Below are positions 16,871 through 25,341 of a stretch of 44,380 nt of DNA, piece by piece (position 1 is the first letter of the stretch; each line of letters opens with the position of its first letter). Origin of the DNA: Candidatus Accumulibacter conexus (GTDB taxonomy: Bacteria; Pseudomonadota; Gammaproteobacteria; Burkholderiales; Rhodocyclaceae). The stretch spans positions 1 through 44,380 of the forward strand of contig JAGFNJ010000045.1 in assembly GCA_017592775.1 (NCBI GenBank), written 5' to 3'. Under the pieces are notes generated by a model that saw only the letters and a list, made by a program, of their open reading frames with translations, had not been told where the DNA came from and ran no database searches. Both the position numbers and the translations under genes were made by a program.

Positions 16871-18360
16871 TGAGCGCCGACGCCCGCGCCATCGCCCTGT
16901 CGCTGATCTCGCACACCAATGCCGGCAAGACGACGCTGGCGCGCACCTTGCTCGGGCGCGACGTCGGCGAGGTGCGCGACGCCGCGCACGTCACCACCGA
17001 AGCGACCCCCTACCCGCTGATCGACACCGCCGAGGGCGATGCACTGCTGCTCTGGGATACGCCCGGTTTTGGCGACAGTGCGCGCCTGGCGCGACGGCTG
17101 GCGCAGCAGGGGAATCCGATCGGCTGGTTCCTGTCGCAGATCTGGGACCGCTTTCGCGACCAGCCCTTCTACCTCTCGCAACAAGCGGTGCGCAACGTTC
17201 GCGACGAGGCCGATGTCGTCCTCTACCTGGTGAACGCCGCCGAGGCACCCGCCGACGCCGGCTACCTCGCGCCCGAACTCGACGTGCTGGCGTGGATCGG
17301 CCGGCCGGTCGTCGTCCTGCTCAACCAGACCGGACCGCCGCGGCCGCACGCGGAGGAACAGGCGGACGTCGAACGCTGGCAGGCGGCGCTCGGGGAACGA
17401 CCCTTCGTCCGCCACGTGTTGGCGCTGGACGCCTTCGCCCGCTGCTGGGTGCAGGAGATCGTCCTCCTGCGGGCACTGGCACCGGCGATCGTTGCCGACA
17501 AGGCTGCCGCCTACCGGCGCCTCGTCGCCGCCTGGACGAGCCGGCGCGAGCGGCAGTTCGCCCAGACCATGGCGGCGCTGGCGACGGCGATCGCCGGCGC
17601 CGCCTGCGACAGCGAAACGCTCGCCACCCCGCGCCTGCGCGACCAGTTGCGCACGGCGCTGCGCTCGGTGATCGCCGGTGCGGAGGAAGACGCGGAGCGG
17701 CAGCGTGCCGCGCACGCGCTGGCCAGCCGTCTCGACGACCGCCTGCGTGCCAGCACCGATCGCCTGCTCGTCATCCACGATCTCAGCGGCCACGCCGCCG
17801 ACGCAGTCCGAGCGCGCATCGGCGAGCACCTGCGGACGCAGGCACCGCTGCACACCGGCAAGGCGGCTGCGGTGGGCGGCGTCGTCTCCGGCGCCCTCTC
17901 CGGGCTGGCAGCCGACCTCGCCGCCGGCGGCCTGACCTTCGGCGCCGGCACGCTGCTCGGTGCGCTGGCCGGCGCCGCCGGCGGTGCCGGTGTGGCGCGC
18001 GGCGTCAACGCGCTGCGCGGCCGCAGCGCGACACATCTCGGCTGGGACGACGAACTGCTCGAGCGCCTGGTCGTCTCGGCACTGCTGCGCTATCTCGCGA
18101 TTGCCCACTTCGGCCGCGGTCGCGGCGAGTGGTCGGAAAGCGAATACCCGCCGTTCTGGCGCGAACTCGTCGCGGAGTTGGTCGCCGCCCGCCGCCCGGA
18201 TCTGGCGGCTCTCTGGGCGCAGCGGCCGCCCGCCGGCAAGGCGACGAGCGCCAGCGAGGACATGCTCGCGGCGGACCTGAGCCGGCTGCTCGCCGACGCC
18301 GCACGCGCGGTGCTCGAACGGCTCTACCCCGGCGCGATCAGCGGCGCGGCAAGCGAATGA
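16870..18360 (+). CDS. DUF3482-family GTPase
   Basis: This 496-residue TRAFAC-type GTPase has a P-loop SHTNAGKTTL (residues 14-23; the usual first Gly is Ser14), a switch threonine in VTTEATPYPL, G3 DTPG at 63-66, and an N-Q-T-G form of the G4 motif at 152-155. A glycine-rich hydrophobic stretch around residues 335-380 could insert into or contact the membrane. DUF3482 lies after the GTPase core. The start overlaps the DUF2868 stop. The gene pair is conserved in proteobacteria but its process is not established; the missing first P-loop glycine is common in this group as far as I know. Confidence 0.82.
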   Translation: MSADARAIALSLISHTNAGKTTLARTLLGRDVGEVRDAAHVTTEATPYPLIDTAEGDALLLWDTPGFGDSARLARRLAQQGNPIGWFLSQIWDRFRDQPFYLSQQAVRNVRDEADVVLYLVNAAEAPADAGYLAPELDVLAWIGRPVVVLLNQTGPPRPHAEEQADVERWQAALGERPFVRHVLALDAFARCWVQEIVLLRALAPAIVADKAAAYRRLVAAWTSRRERQFAQTMAALATAIAGAACDSETLATPRLRDQLRTALRSVIAGAEEDAERQRAAHALASRLDDRLRASTDRLLVIHDLSGHAADAVRARIGEHLRTQAPLHTGKAAAVGGVVSGALSGLAADLAAGGLTFGAGTLLGALAGAAGGAGVARGVNALRGRSATHLGWDDELLERLVVSALLRYLAIAHFGRGRGEWSESEYPPFWRELVAELVAARRPDLAALWAQRPPAGKATSASEDMLAADLSRLLADAARAVLERLYPGAISGAASE

Positions 18361-18435
18361 GCACCCGCTTCCCGCCCGCTGCCGCCAGGCCGCCGGCGCG
18401 AGCGCGCGGCTCGGCGCCGGCCGGCCGCCGTTTCG

Positions 18436-19293
18436 TTACTCGGGCAGGCCGTTGAGCAGGAACATGGCCTGCAACGCATCGCCCGGCTTGCCGAAGGGCT
18501 CGAACCAGCGCTTGACGATCGGGGCGATGTCGCCCGAGCGATAGAGGCGCGCCAGCGTCCGGTCCACCGACAGCCGGAGATCGTCGTCGCGGCGCATCAT
18601 CAGCCCGTAGGGCTCATAGCTGAACTGCATCTCGGCCAGCGCGAACGGCTGCCCCTTGCCGCGAATCAGTGCCGTCGTGACGAGGACGGTGCGATCGGCA
18701 GCGTAGGCGGTCGCTGTCTTGTCGGTCAGCGCCTTGATCGCCGCATCGTGGTCCGGCACCCGGATCAGCAACATGCCGAGCTTGCCCGCCTTGATCATCT
18801 GGTCGAGCGTCTTCTCGGTCGTCGTGTCGGCGACGACCGCCACCCGCTGGCCTTTCAGCGATTCGACCGTGGTCGGCACCTCACCCTCGCGGAAGAGCAG
18901 GCCGGCACCGTCGACGAAGGTCATCAGGCTGAAATCGAAGTCGGCGCGACGCGACATGGTCTGTGTCGTGTTGCCGCATTCGAGATCGATCTCGCCGCTC
19001 TTCAGCGCCGTAAAGCGGGTCTGGGCCGTCACCGGCACCCAGCGAACGTCGAGCTTCGGCAGGTTCAACTGCTTGCCGATGTCGTCGGCGACGATGCGGC
19101 AGAGGTCGACGCTGTAGCCACGCGGCTGCTTGTCGTCGCCGGTGAACGAGAAGGGGACCGAGTTTTCGCGGTAGCCGAGCTTCAGCGTGCCGCTCTGCTT
19201 GATCCGCGTGAGGGCCGATTCCGACGCGCTGACCGGCGCGACAAGGGCAAGACTCGCGGCAACGCCGGCAAGCAGCAGGGTTCTTTTCAGCAT
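18436..19293 (-). CDS. Amino-acid ABC transporter substrate-binding protein (GltI-like)
   Basis: This periplasmic solute-binding protein of 285 residues belongs to family 3. A signal peptide covers residues 1-23 (MLKRTLLLAGVAASLALVAP, then VSA). The mature protein has TLKLGYRENSVPFSF, then GYSVDLCRIVADDI, and the ligand-binding stretch SGEIDLECGNTTQT followed by RRADFDFS. These match the glutamate/aspartate-binding GltI group. The start is ATG 19293 with AAGGAC upstream; the longer open frame to 19461 is not family-like. No permease or ATPase gene is adjacent, so it is an orphan binding protein here. Confidence 0.88.
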   Translation of the reverse strand: MLKRTLLLAGVAASLALVAPVSASESALTRIKQSGTLKLGYRENSVPFSFTGDDKQPRGYSVDLCRIVADDIGKQLNLPKLDVRWVPVTAQTRFTALKSGEIDLECGNTTQTMSRRADFDFSLMTFVDGAGLLFREGEVPTTVESLKGQRVAVVADTTTEKTLDQMIKAGKLGMLLIRVPDHDAAIKALTDKTATAYAADRTVLVTTALIRGKGQPFALAEMQFSYEPYGLMMRRDDDLRLSVDRTLARLYRSGDIAPIVKRWFEPFGKPGDALQAMFLLNGLPE

Positions 19294-19651
19294 GATGGGT
19301 TGTCCTTGATGTGGGTTGGGGTGACGGTCCGGCGCGCGACGTCTGCCGCCGGCGCGGCAAGTATGCCGAAGAAAGGGGATTCTTTCCACCTCCGGGGCGC
19401 TACCGCCCGGCGCCACGGTACACCGGGCGATGGCGATGGCAGAGGTGGCAAACGAAAACACTGCGCAGGGAAGCGGCTGCGTCGCTCGCTCTCCCCGACC
19501 GAAAGCCGCTCTGGCTCAGCACCGTGCGGCAGCGAAAGGCATGCGGCGTGCAACCCCGCACCCGCCCTCGCCGGCCCGGCTATGGCGTCTCGTCGTTCGC
19601 CCGCGCACGCCGGGCATAGAAGCCGGCGCGCGACGATCGCTTCACCGCCGC
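19294..19651. other. Intergenic region without a supported gene
   Basis: The open frames in this 358-base stretch are arginine-rich shadows. It should contain the promoter of the GltI-like gene and the 3' flank of the YidB-like gene. Confidence 0.45.
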
Positions 19652-20296
19652 TCAGCCGCCGCCGAACTGCCGCGACAGGTTGGCGACGCTGGCGACGAGT
19701 TGGTCGAGGTCGGGCGCCTGGCCATCCGGCGTGACGCGATCGATGACGTCCGGCAGGAGTTGTGCCAGTCCGGCGCCGGCCTCGGCTTCGCTGACGCCCG
19801 CCTGGCGGGCGATCTGCGCCAGAGTGTCTTCGCCGAGCACTTGGCCGACCGCCTCCGGCGGCAACGGCAGGTTGGCGCCGGTAGACACCCACGAACTCGC
19901 CTGCTCGCCGAACCCTGCGCGCTGGAACTGCTCGAGCAGCGCCCCCAGGCCACCGGCACCGCCAGCGCCAGCGGCCCCACCTGCCAGCACGCCGCCGAGT
20001 ACCGACCCCAGCCCACCTGCACCCGCACCGCCACCAGTCCCGCCGAGCATGCCGCCGAGAACATCGCCCAGACCACCGCCCTGGCGGCCGCCGCCGAGCA
20101 TGCCGCCGAGCACATCACCGAGGCCACCGCCGCCACTGGCAGGCGCGGCGCCTCCCTGCCTGTTCAGCAGCATGCCGAGCACCACCGGCAACAGCGCCGC
20201 CAGCAGCTGGTTGCCCCCGCCCGCCTGACCGGCGGCCGGCGACGCGCCGCCGCTGTTCCCGAGCACGCCGCCCAGTATTCCGTCCAGCAGTCCCAT
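19652..20296 (-). CDS. YidB-like DUF937 protein
   Basis: This 214-residue glycine-rich protein begins MGLLDGILGGVLGN, the typical DUF937/YidB start. Its middle is low-complexity with repeats of GLGDVLGGMLGGG, and its folded C-terminal domain contains WVSTGANLPLPPEAVGQVLG, then LAQIARQAGVSEAEA and LAQLLPDVIDRVTPDG, which matches YidB. The function is unknown. ATG 20296 has AAGGGG upstream. The glycine-rich repeats could vary in number between strains. Confidence 0.82.
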   Translation of the reverse strand: MGLLDGILGGVLGNSGGASPAAGQAGGGNQLLAALLPVVLGMLLNRQGGAAPASGGGGLGDVLGGMLGGGRQGGGLGDVLGGMLGGTGGGAGAGGLGSVLGGVLAGGAAGAGGAGGLGALLEQFQRAGFGEQASSWVSTGANLPLPPEAVGQVLGEDTLAQIARQAGVSEAEAGAGLAQLLPDVIDRVTPDGQAPDLDQLVASVANLSRQFGGG

Positions 20297-20716
20297 CTTG
20301 CACCCCTTCCAGATGTTTGATCCGGCCACCGCGCGGCGGGAGGAGCCCCGCCACATCCACGCCCACCTCCCCTGCCACCCGTCCCGCAACCGTTCGCAAG
20401 GCCGGCGCGGATGCCGTCGTGCCTGGCAATCTGCCGTACCACCGGTCAGCACCGCAGGCCAGGGAGGAGACGGCTCACATCATGACAGACTCGATCCCGC
20501 AAGCAAACAGCCATGCCCGGGGCGCTGCCGACGGCAGGGCTGACCAGCATGCAGCGCCGGGGGCCAGACACGCTCCCGGGCGCTGCCCCATCGCCCCCGA
20601 GCGCAGGCGTCGGCGATTGCGTTGGACTGCTCGCGCCATTGGCGGCGATACTCACAGGCTGCAGCAGACGCTGCCCGAAGCCTGAACGCAACAACGACCA
20701 ACGGAGAGAAGAACCC
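20297..20716. other. Intergenic region; one weak small ORF
   Basis: A 67-residue plus-strand frame, 20482-20685, starts MTDSIPQANSHARG after an AGGGAGGAG box some 13 bases away and ends RLQQTLPEA. The middle is arginine/proline-rich and I recognise no family, so I leave it uncalled. The ribosome site of the DUF2252 gene (GGAGAGAAG) is at 20703-20711. Confidence 0.35.
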
Positions 20717-20902
20717 ATGCGCAGCATCAACGAGAGCACGGAAAACTTTGAACAGTGGTTGGCGAGCCAACTGGCAGACCGCGGTGGCTGCGACCGCACG
20801 GCGCTCCGTCGCAAGCATGCAAGGATGAAGAATGAAGAAGGACCCGCACTCGTTCCTGCGTGCCACCTTCTACCGCTGGGCCGAGCTCTGGCCCGCCGAT
20901 GA
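20717..20902 (+). pseudogene. N-terminal fragment of the DUF2252 gene, frameshifted
   Basis: ATG 20717, with GGAGAGAAG just upstream, begins MRSINESTENFEQWLASQLA and reads RRKHARM by 20827, which is how DUF2252 proteins normally begin. At 20825-20838 the 7-bp unit ATGAAGA occurs twice in tandem, shifting the frame so that this ORF ends at 20902. Removing one copy joins this frame to the downstream ORF as ...KHARMKKDPHSFLRA... and gives a single 367-residue protein. Confidence 0.7.
20825..20838 (+). repeat. 7-bp tandem duplication (ATGAAGA x2) inside the DUF2252 gene
   Basis: Two exact copies, 20825-20831 and 20832-20838, cause a +1 net frameshift. The second copy supplies the ATG used by the downstream ORF. 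Confidence 0.85.
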
Positions 20903-21827
20903 TGCCGTCCAGGTGCGTGCGGTCGGTGACACGCACGTCGAGAACTTCGGCACCTGGCGCGATGCCGAAGGGCGGCTGGTCTGGGGCGTCAATGACTTTG
21001 ACGAGGCCGGCACCATGCCCTGGCCGAGTGACCTCGTCCGCCTTGGCGTGAGCGCCCATCTGGCTGTCAAGCGTCTGCAGGGCACCGCCCCGTCATCGAG
21101 CAAGGTCTGTCGGGCCATCTGGCACGGCTACCGCAAGGCCGTCGAGAAAGGCAAGCCGGCGCCCATGATTCTCGATGGGCAACGCAAGACGTGGCGCAGG
21201 GTGGTACGAAAGCTGATCAAGGAACAGACGCCGAAAGCGTTCTGGCGACATGAGAAAAGGAAACTCGATCCGGCCCAGAACGTGCCGCCGGCAGCCGTCG
21301 CCGCACTGCAGGCCGCGCTGCCGCCCACTGCCGGGCAACCCACGTTCCACCAGCGGCGGATGGATGCGCCAAAGGGGCTGGGCAGCCTCGGCAAGCGGCG
21401 CTTCCACGCCAAGGCCAAGTGGAAAGGCGAGCCGATTGTCCGGGAAGCGAAGGCGGTGACCGAGTCGGCTCTCGCCTGGGCACGAAAAGCCGCTGCCGGC
21501 CCCGGCATCGCCAGCATGCTGCTGTCCCCGGCGCACAGCCCCGATGCGTGCCAGGCTATCATCGACGGCTGGTCCGTCCGCCGCCTGGCAGCCAATTCGT
21601 CGAAGATCCAGCTGAAAGATCTGCTCAGGGAGATCAAGAGCGTGCACGACAAGCTGAGCCTGTTCCACAGCATGGGAGCCGAACTGGGAAGCCTGCAGGT
21701 CGCTTCGGAAACGGCGAAGGAACTGCAGGATGAGGTCGCGAGGCGAAGCGCATCGTGGCTACGGCAGGCGGTCCGCGAGTGGCATTCACAGGTCCGGAAG
21801 GACTACGAGGCTTTCGAGCCGCCGTGA
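20832..21827 (+). CDS. DUF2252-family protein (kinase-like fold), body after frameshift
   Basis: This ORF of 331 residues carries the conserved DUF2252 region: VGDTHVENFGTWRD, a GDxHxxNFG block like a phosphotransferase catalytic loop, followed by GVNDFDEAGTMPWPSDLVRL, the presumed metal-binding segment. The family is uncharacterised but resembles aminoglycoside-phosphotransferase/kinase folds. About 36 N-terminal residues normally present are encoded in another frame upstream. ATG 20832 could still be translated because AAGGA lies 7 bases before it, giving a slightly shortened protein. Whether this is functional or a decaying gene cannot be told from one sequence. Confidence 0.75.
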   Translation: MKKDPHSFLRATFYRWAELWPADDAVQVRAVGDTHVENFGTWRDAEGRLVWGVNDFDEAGTMPWPSDLVRLGVSAHLAVKRLQGTAPSSSKVCRAIWHGYRKAVEKGKPAPMILDGQRKTWRRVVRKLIKEQTPKAFWRHEKRKLDPAQNVPPAAVAALQAALPPTAGQPTFHQRRMDAPKGLGSLGKRRFHAKAKWKGEPIVREAKAVTESALAWARKAAAGPGIASMLLSPAHSPDACQAIIDGWSVRRLAANSSKIQLKDLLREIKSVHDKLSLFHSMGAELGSLQVASETAKELQDEVARRSASWLRQAVREWHSQVRKDYEAFEPP

Positions 21828-22216
21828 CCGCAGGATGGCCGGCCGGGCGAAGGAGCGACTGGACAACACTCGCATCGGCGACCACACGCAGATCGGCCAC
21901 CTTGCCATCGTTCGCAACGCGGGGCAGAATGATGAGCAGTCCGCCAATCGGCCAATCCACCGCCCAGGGCTGAACTTCTCGGCCAGCTGAGGCGCGATGG
22001 GAAAGCAGAGAGCGAGGGCAGGTTTGACCAGGCTGGCGCGGCCATCGGCGAGTTCGCCGACAGGGGGACGGATGCCGTCGGCACGCTCATCGATGCCATC
22101 GGCGACGCCACCACGAGCCGCACGGACAAGCTCTCGGGCAGGATCCGAGCAGTCATCGACAACGACCGTCCCGACCGCTCTAGAGCGGTCGGCCCCCTAC
22201 CCCGCAGGACAAGAGA
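21828..22216. other. Intergenic region, possible decayed coding remnant
   Basis: In one plus-strand frame (about 21996-22170) the translation is protein-like (GRFDQAGAAIGEFADRG, then GTLIDAIGDATTS), but no start codon with a ribosome site and no family can be assigned. It may be a remnant of a lost gene. Confidence 0.3.
22171..22192. promoter_or_regulatory. Perfect 22-bp palindrome upstream of glsB
   Basis: The palindrome centres on CTAG within CGACCGCTCTAGAGCGGTCG, with one more pair on each side. It ends 24 bases before ATG 22217. It could be an operator for a dimeric regulator or a transcript hairpin. No T-tract follows. Confidence 0.4.
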
Positions 22217-22453
22217 ATGGACCTCATCGTTACCCTCATCGTCGGCCTCGTCGTCGGGGCCATCGCCAAGTTGCTCATGCCTGGCCGCGACCCGGGCGGT
22301 GTGATCGTCACCACGCTCCTCGGCGTCGCCGGCGCCTTCGTCGGCAACTTCGTCGCCAAGGGGCTGGGATTGCACGCACCTGTCGGCTGGATCGGCTCGA
22401 TCCTCGGTGCCATGCTGATCCTCTTCGTCTACCGCCTGCTGAAGAAGAGCTGA
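22217..22453 (+). CDS. GlsB/YeaQ/YmgE-family membrane protein
   Basis: This small inner-membrane protein of 78 residues has three hydrophobic segments and belongs to the former 'transglycosylase-associated' family. It reads LIVTLIVGLVVGAIAKLLMP, GRDPGGVIVTTLLGVAGAFVG and VGWIGSILGAMLILFVYRLL, with a KKS end. The family is stress-responsive in several bacteria; its mechanism is unknown. ACAAGAG precedes ATG 22217. It appears to be a single-gene unit, with a palindrome before it and a hairpin directly after its stop. Confidence 0.9.
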   Translation: MDLIVTLIVGLVVGAIAKLLMPGRDPGGVIVTTLLGVAGAFVGNFVAKGLGLHAPVGWIGSILGAMLILFVYRLLKKS

Positions 22454-22454
22454 A

Positions 22455-22474
22455 CCGGGCGGGAATCCGCCCGG
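22455..22474 (+). terminator. Hairpin immediately after glsB
   Basis: CCGGGCGG (22455-22462) pairs perfectly with CCGCCCGG (22467-22474) around a GAAT loop, two bases after the stop codon. No T-tract follows, so termination is likely but not certain. Confidence 0.55.
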
Positions 22475-22753
22475 CCCCAGCGATGCGACCCAACTGCAGC
22501 ACCGGATTCCGGTTTCGCGCCGTGACCGCCTGCAACAGCAGGTCCGGACTGCAGGTTCACGGCAAACGGCCCAGCGCTCGCGGCGCCAATGGCACAACTG
22601 TCATCGGCCGGCCCATCGGTGACGCAGGGGCGCTGCCGAGCCGGTCCGGGCGAGCTGCCGTTGAGGCCCGAAGCGACCCCGAAACCCTTGGGGATTGCCG
22701 GCCGCTGGCGCAGGATCAGGGCTCGCCAGCAGAATTCCCGGAAGCCGCGACCC

Positions 22754-23074
22754 ATGCCGGAACGCCCCGTTCCAGAGAAGTTCCTCGTCGCCTTCTCCCT
22801 CGCCGGCGAAGAGCGCGAACTCGTGCAAGCCGTTGCGCAGGCGGTCGAGGATCGGCTTGGTCGTGGACAGGCCTTTCTCGACGAGTGGTTCGAGCACTGC
22901 ATGGCTGGCGACGACGCGGACCTGAAGCTGCAGGAGATCTACGCCCGGAGGTGCGAGCTGGCGGTCGTGCGCGTCTCCGGGCAATACCCATGGGCAGCAG
23001 GACCTCCCGCTGGCAGAGAGAGTGCTGTGAACCACTTGGCCACCTCAGGTTGCCAACCAGTGCGCGCCTGTTGA
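22754..23074 (+). pseudogene. Truncated TIR-domain gene
   Basis: From ATG 22754 the product reads KFLVAFSLAGEERELVQ, AVEDRLGRGQAFLDEWFEH and DDADLKLQEIYARRCELAVV, which is the beginning of a bacterial TIR domain of the type F-(x)-SYAGEDR...FFDEW. The homologous part stops near residue 80 (VSGQYPWAAG); the rest of the frame is unrelated and ends at 23074. A normal TIR domain is about 130 residues and carries its catalytic Glu later, so this fragment should be inactive. TIR domains act as NAD hydrolases or signalling adaptors in immune proteins. It lies 1 kb before an ATPase/TPR gene pair and may be the remains of their original neighbour. Confidence 0.6.
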
Positions 23075-23197
23075 GACAGTGCCAGACCCGACATTGAAAG
23101 ACCGTGATCTCGGCTGCCCGGCCACTCGGAAGCACCACCACCCTGGGTTCCATCGAGATCAGGAAGCCGCCAGTCACTACCCGAGCGTGAAAAGAGC

Positions 23198-23683
23198 ATG
23201 ACACAAGACCCATACCAGCCCCCGGCATCAGCTGTCGCGGATCGCGCCCGTGCGGGCATCTCGCTCAAAGCCGCGTTCATTGGCGCGTGCTGCGCGCAAG
23301 GTGCGCCATTTTTCCTGAACACGTGGTCGGCGCCGCTTCTCGAGCTTCTGGGATCGATCTCGTCGCACGGCAATGCCGCGCAACAGGGACAGCAGGCACC
23401 ACCTCCCGCACTCGAGTACGTGCTTGCTGGGTTGATCGTCGGCGCAATTGGCAACTGGCTTTGCGGCTACGTTGCGGCCTCCGTCGCTGGCCGCCAGCCG
23501 ATGAAGCACGCGATCACCGGAGCCTCGATCTACCTCGTCACCTATCTGGGCCCTTTCCTGTACAGCACGAGGGCCCTGTCGGCCCAATGGTATGAGCTGG
23601 TCGCATACGGGATCATCATCCCGTGTGCAATGGCGGGTGCATTGTCTTCTCAGCGACGAACGCGGAAGGCTGGCTCGTCCTGA
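23198..23683 (+). CDS. Small membrane protein of unknown function
   Basis: This 161-residue protein opens MTQDPYQPPASAV, a short cytoplasmic leader common to several uncharacterised membrane proteins. It then has about four hydrophobic segments (near residues 22-50, 72-95, 104-121 and 130-148) with a basic C-terminus (SSQRRTRKAGSS). No catalytic motif is visible. It lies between the broken TIR gene and the ATPase gene, but a shared function cannot be claimed. Confidence 0.6.
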   Translation: MTQDPYQPPASAVADRARAGISLKAAFIGACCAQGAPFFLNTWSAPLLELLGSISSHGNAAQQGQQAPPPALEYVLAGLIVGAIGNWLCGYVAASVAGRQPMKHAITGASIYLVTYLGPFLYSTRALSAQWYELVAYGIIIPCAMAGALSSQRRTRKAGSS

Positions 23684-24027
23684 CTCAGTGCGAGCAGTTT
23701 GCGCATCAGGCTGGTGTTGCCGCCGGCAGCCGCCCCTTGGTCTTTCGCTCCGATCAGAAACCGCCAGTCGTTCAGGCGGGCGCTCTTCGGATCAGGGCGA
23801 TGTCGACGCGTCTTTCCCTTGCACAGCCTCTTGCGGGATCGCAGCCGATCGATGGACTGCCGTTGACAGGGTACGAGCGACCGAAGATACTGCCTCGCGT
23901 GCTGCTGGCACTCCAGTGCCTTGCGTTTGCCCAGGGCACGCTTGGGTCGCGGGCTCAGGTTGCCGGGCTGCAGCGGCTGTGCGACGCCGGGTCCTCGGCG
24001 CTGGTCCGACGCCACGGAGACTGATCA
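23684..24027. other. Intergenic region without a supported gene
   Basis: Both strands contain open frames through this stretch. The minus-strand one (23650-24015) is lysine/arginine-rich and faintly transposase-like, but it lacks a catalytic motif and overlaps the preceding gene. I see no inverted repeats marking an insertion sequence. Confidence 0.35.
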
Positions 24028-25341
24028 ATGCCCCTTAGCGCCCAAACTCGCGAACAACTCAAGACGCTCTACAACGCACTTGCCGATCGGGTGCTCGAAC
24101 CCGGTGATCCGGTCTATGTGGCGCAGGTCAACTGCCAGGGCTTCAGCGATGCGATCGAGGAGATCGCCACCGAGATCGAATGGCAGGATGGCGGTGGCGT
24201 GTGCCTGTTTACCGGTCAGCGCGGTACCGGCAAGAGCACCGAGCTCAAGCGCCTCAAGAAGCGCCTCGAGGATGGCGGCACGGTGGTCTTCTACGCCGAC
24301 CTGTCGGAGTTCCTGTTGCTCACCAAGGAGGTCGAGATCAGCGATTTCCTGGTCTCGGTGGCAGGCGCGATGTCGGAGCGGGTGCAGGCGGTCTACGGTG
24401 CGTCGCCGGGAAATCGCAGCTACTGGGACCGCTTCCGTGAGTTCATGCAGACCAAAGTCGAGATCAGGGAATTCGCCGCCCGATTGCCGGGCGTGGACAT
24501 CAAGGCAGCCCTGAAGAGCGATCCGGATTTCAAGCACCGCGTGCAGGAAGCAGCACGCGGTCATGTGGCGCAACTGGCTCGCGAGGCGCACGACTTCCTT
24601 GCCGAGGCAGTGCTGTTCGTGCGCGAGAGAGAGGCTGACCCGGCGCGCAAGGTGGTCCTGCTGATCGATTCGGTCGAGAGGATTCGCGGCGTCGGCAGCG
24701 AGGCCATGGCCGTCTACGAGAGCGTCCGCAATCTCTTCTTCGGCCACGCCGAACTCTTGCGCGTGCCCTTGCTGCACATCGTCTATACGATTCCACCTTA
24801 CCTGTCGGTACTCGGCCCCGGCGCCGGCGCTTTGATGGGCGGTGCGGTGCCGCGCCGGCTGGTCAGCACGCACGTCTTCAAGGACCGCAGCCGCGACCCC
24901 GATCCCGAGGGGTTGGCGGTGCTGCGCACCGTCGTCGAAAGGCGCCATCCCGATTGGTCACGGCTGTTCGAGCAGAAGGCACTAGACCAACTGGCCATCA
25001 GCTCGGGCGGTGACCTGCGCGAATTCTTCCGCCTGATCCGGCTTTGTCTGCCGGCGGTGCGCGACGATTCGCAACTGCCGCTGTCACCCATTGCCGTCAA
25101 AGCGGCCGAGAATGCGGCGCGCAGCGAGATGCTGCCGATCCCGGGCGAGCACCTGCTCTGGTTGCAGCGCATCGCCAGGACCCACGACACCTGTCTCGAG
25201 AAGGACTGCGAACTGCCGACACTGGCGCACTTCCTCGACAACCGGCTGGTGCTGAACTACCGCAACGGCAGTGACTGGTACGACGTACATCCGCTGTTGC
25301 GCGAGTTGGTCGACGCCCATGTCGCCCGCACTGGCGCTTGA
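24028..25341 (+). CDS. P-loop ATPase (AAA/STAND-like) of a two-gene ATPase-TPR locus
   Basis: This 437-residue cytoplasmic ATPase has Walker A GQRGTGKST at residues 63-71, directly followed by a helix (ELKRLKKRLED), and Walker B KVVLLIDSVERI with Asp214 and Glu217. LLHIVYTIPPYLSVLG fits a sensor-1 strand. The C-terminal part is helical (EFFRLIRLCLPAV, HPLLRELVDAH). No nuclease, protease or other effector domain is visible. The downstream TPR gene starts inside its last 23 bases, so both proteins are made together. Related ATPases paired with repeat proteins occur in defence and signalling loci, which is the likely setting; specific activity is unknown. Confidence 0.75.
   Translation: MPLSAQTREQLKTLYNALADRVLEPGDPVYVAQVNCQGFSDAIEEIATEIEWQDGGGVCLFTGQRGTGKSTELKRLKKRLEDGGTVVFYADLSEFLLLTKEVEISDFLVSVAGAMSERVQAVYGASPGNRSYWDRFREFMQTKVEIREFAARLPGVDIKAALKSDPDFKHRVQEAARGHVAQLAREAHDFLAEAVLFVREREADPARKVVLLIDSVERIRGVGSEAMAVYESVRNLFFGHAELLRVPLLHIVYTIPPYLSVLGPGAGALMGGAVPRRLVSTHVFKDRSRDPDPEGLAVLRTVVERRHPDWSRLFEQKALDQLAISSGGDLREFFRLIRLCLPAVRDDSQLPLSPIAVKAAENAARSEMLPIPGEHLLWLQRIARTHDTCLEKDCELPTLAHFLDNRLVLNYRNGSDWYDVHPLLRELVDAHVARTGA

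Noticed and set aside
20482-20685. 67-residue plus-strand ORF before the DUF2252 gene
   Set aside because: The ribosome site is too far from the ATG and the middle is low-quality sequence; no family recognised.
23650-24015. Possible transposase remnant on the minus strand
   Set aside because: No catalytic residues, terminal repeats or target duplications are visible, and it overlaps the end of a membrane-protein gene.
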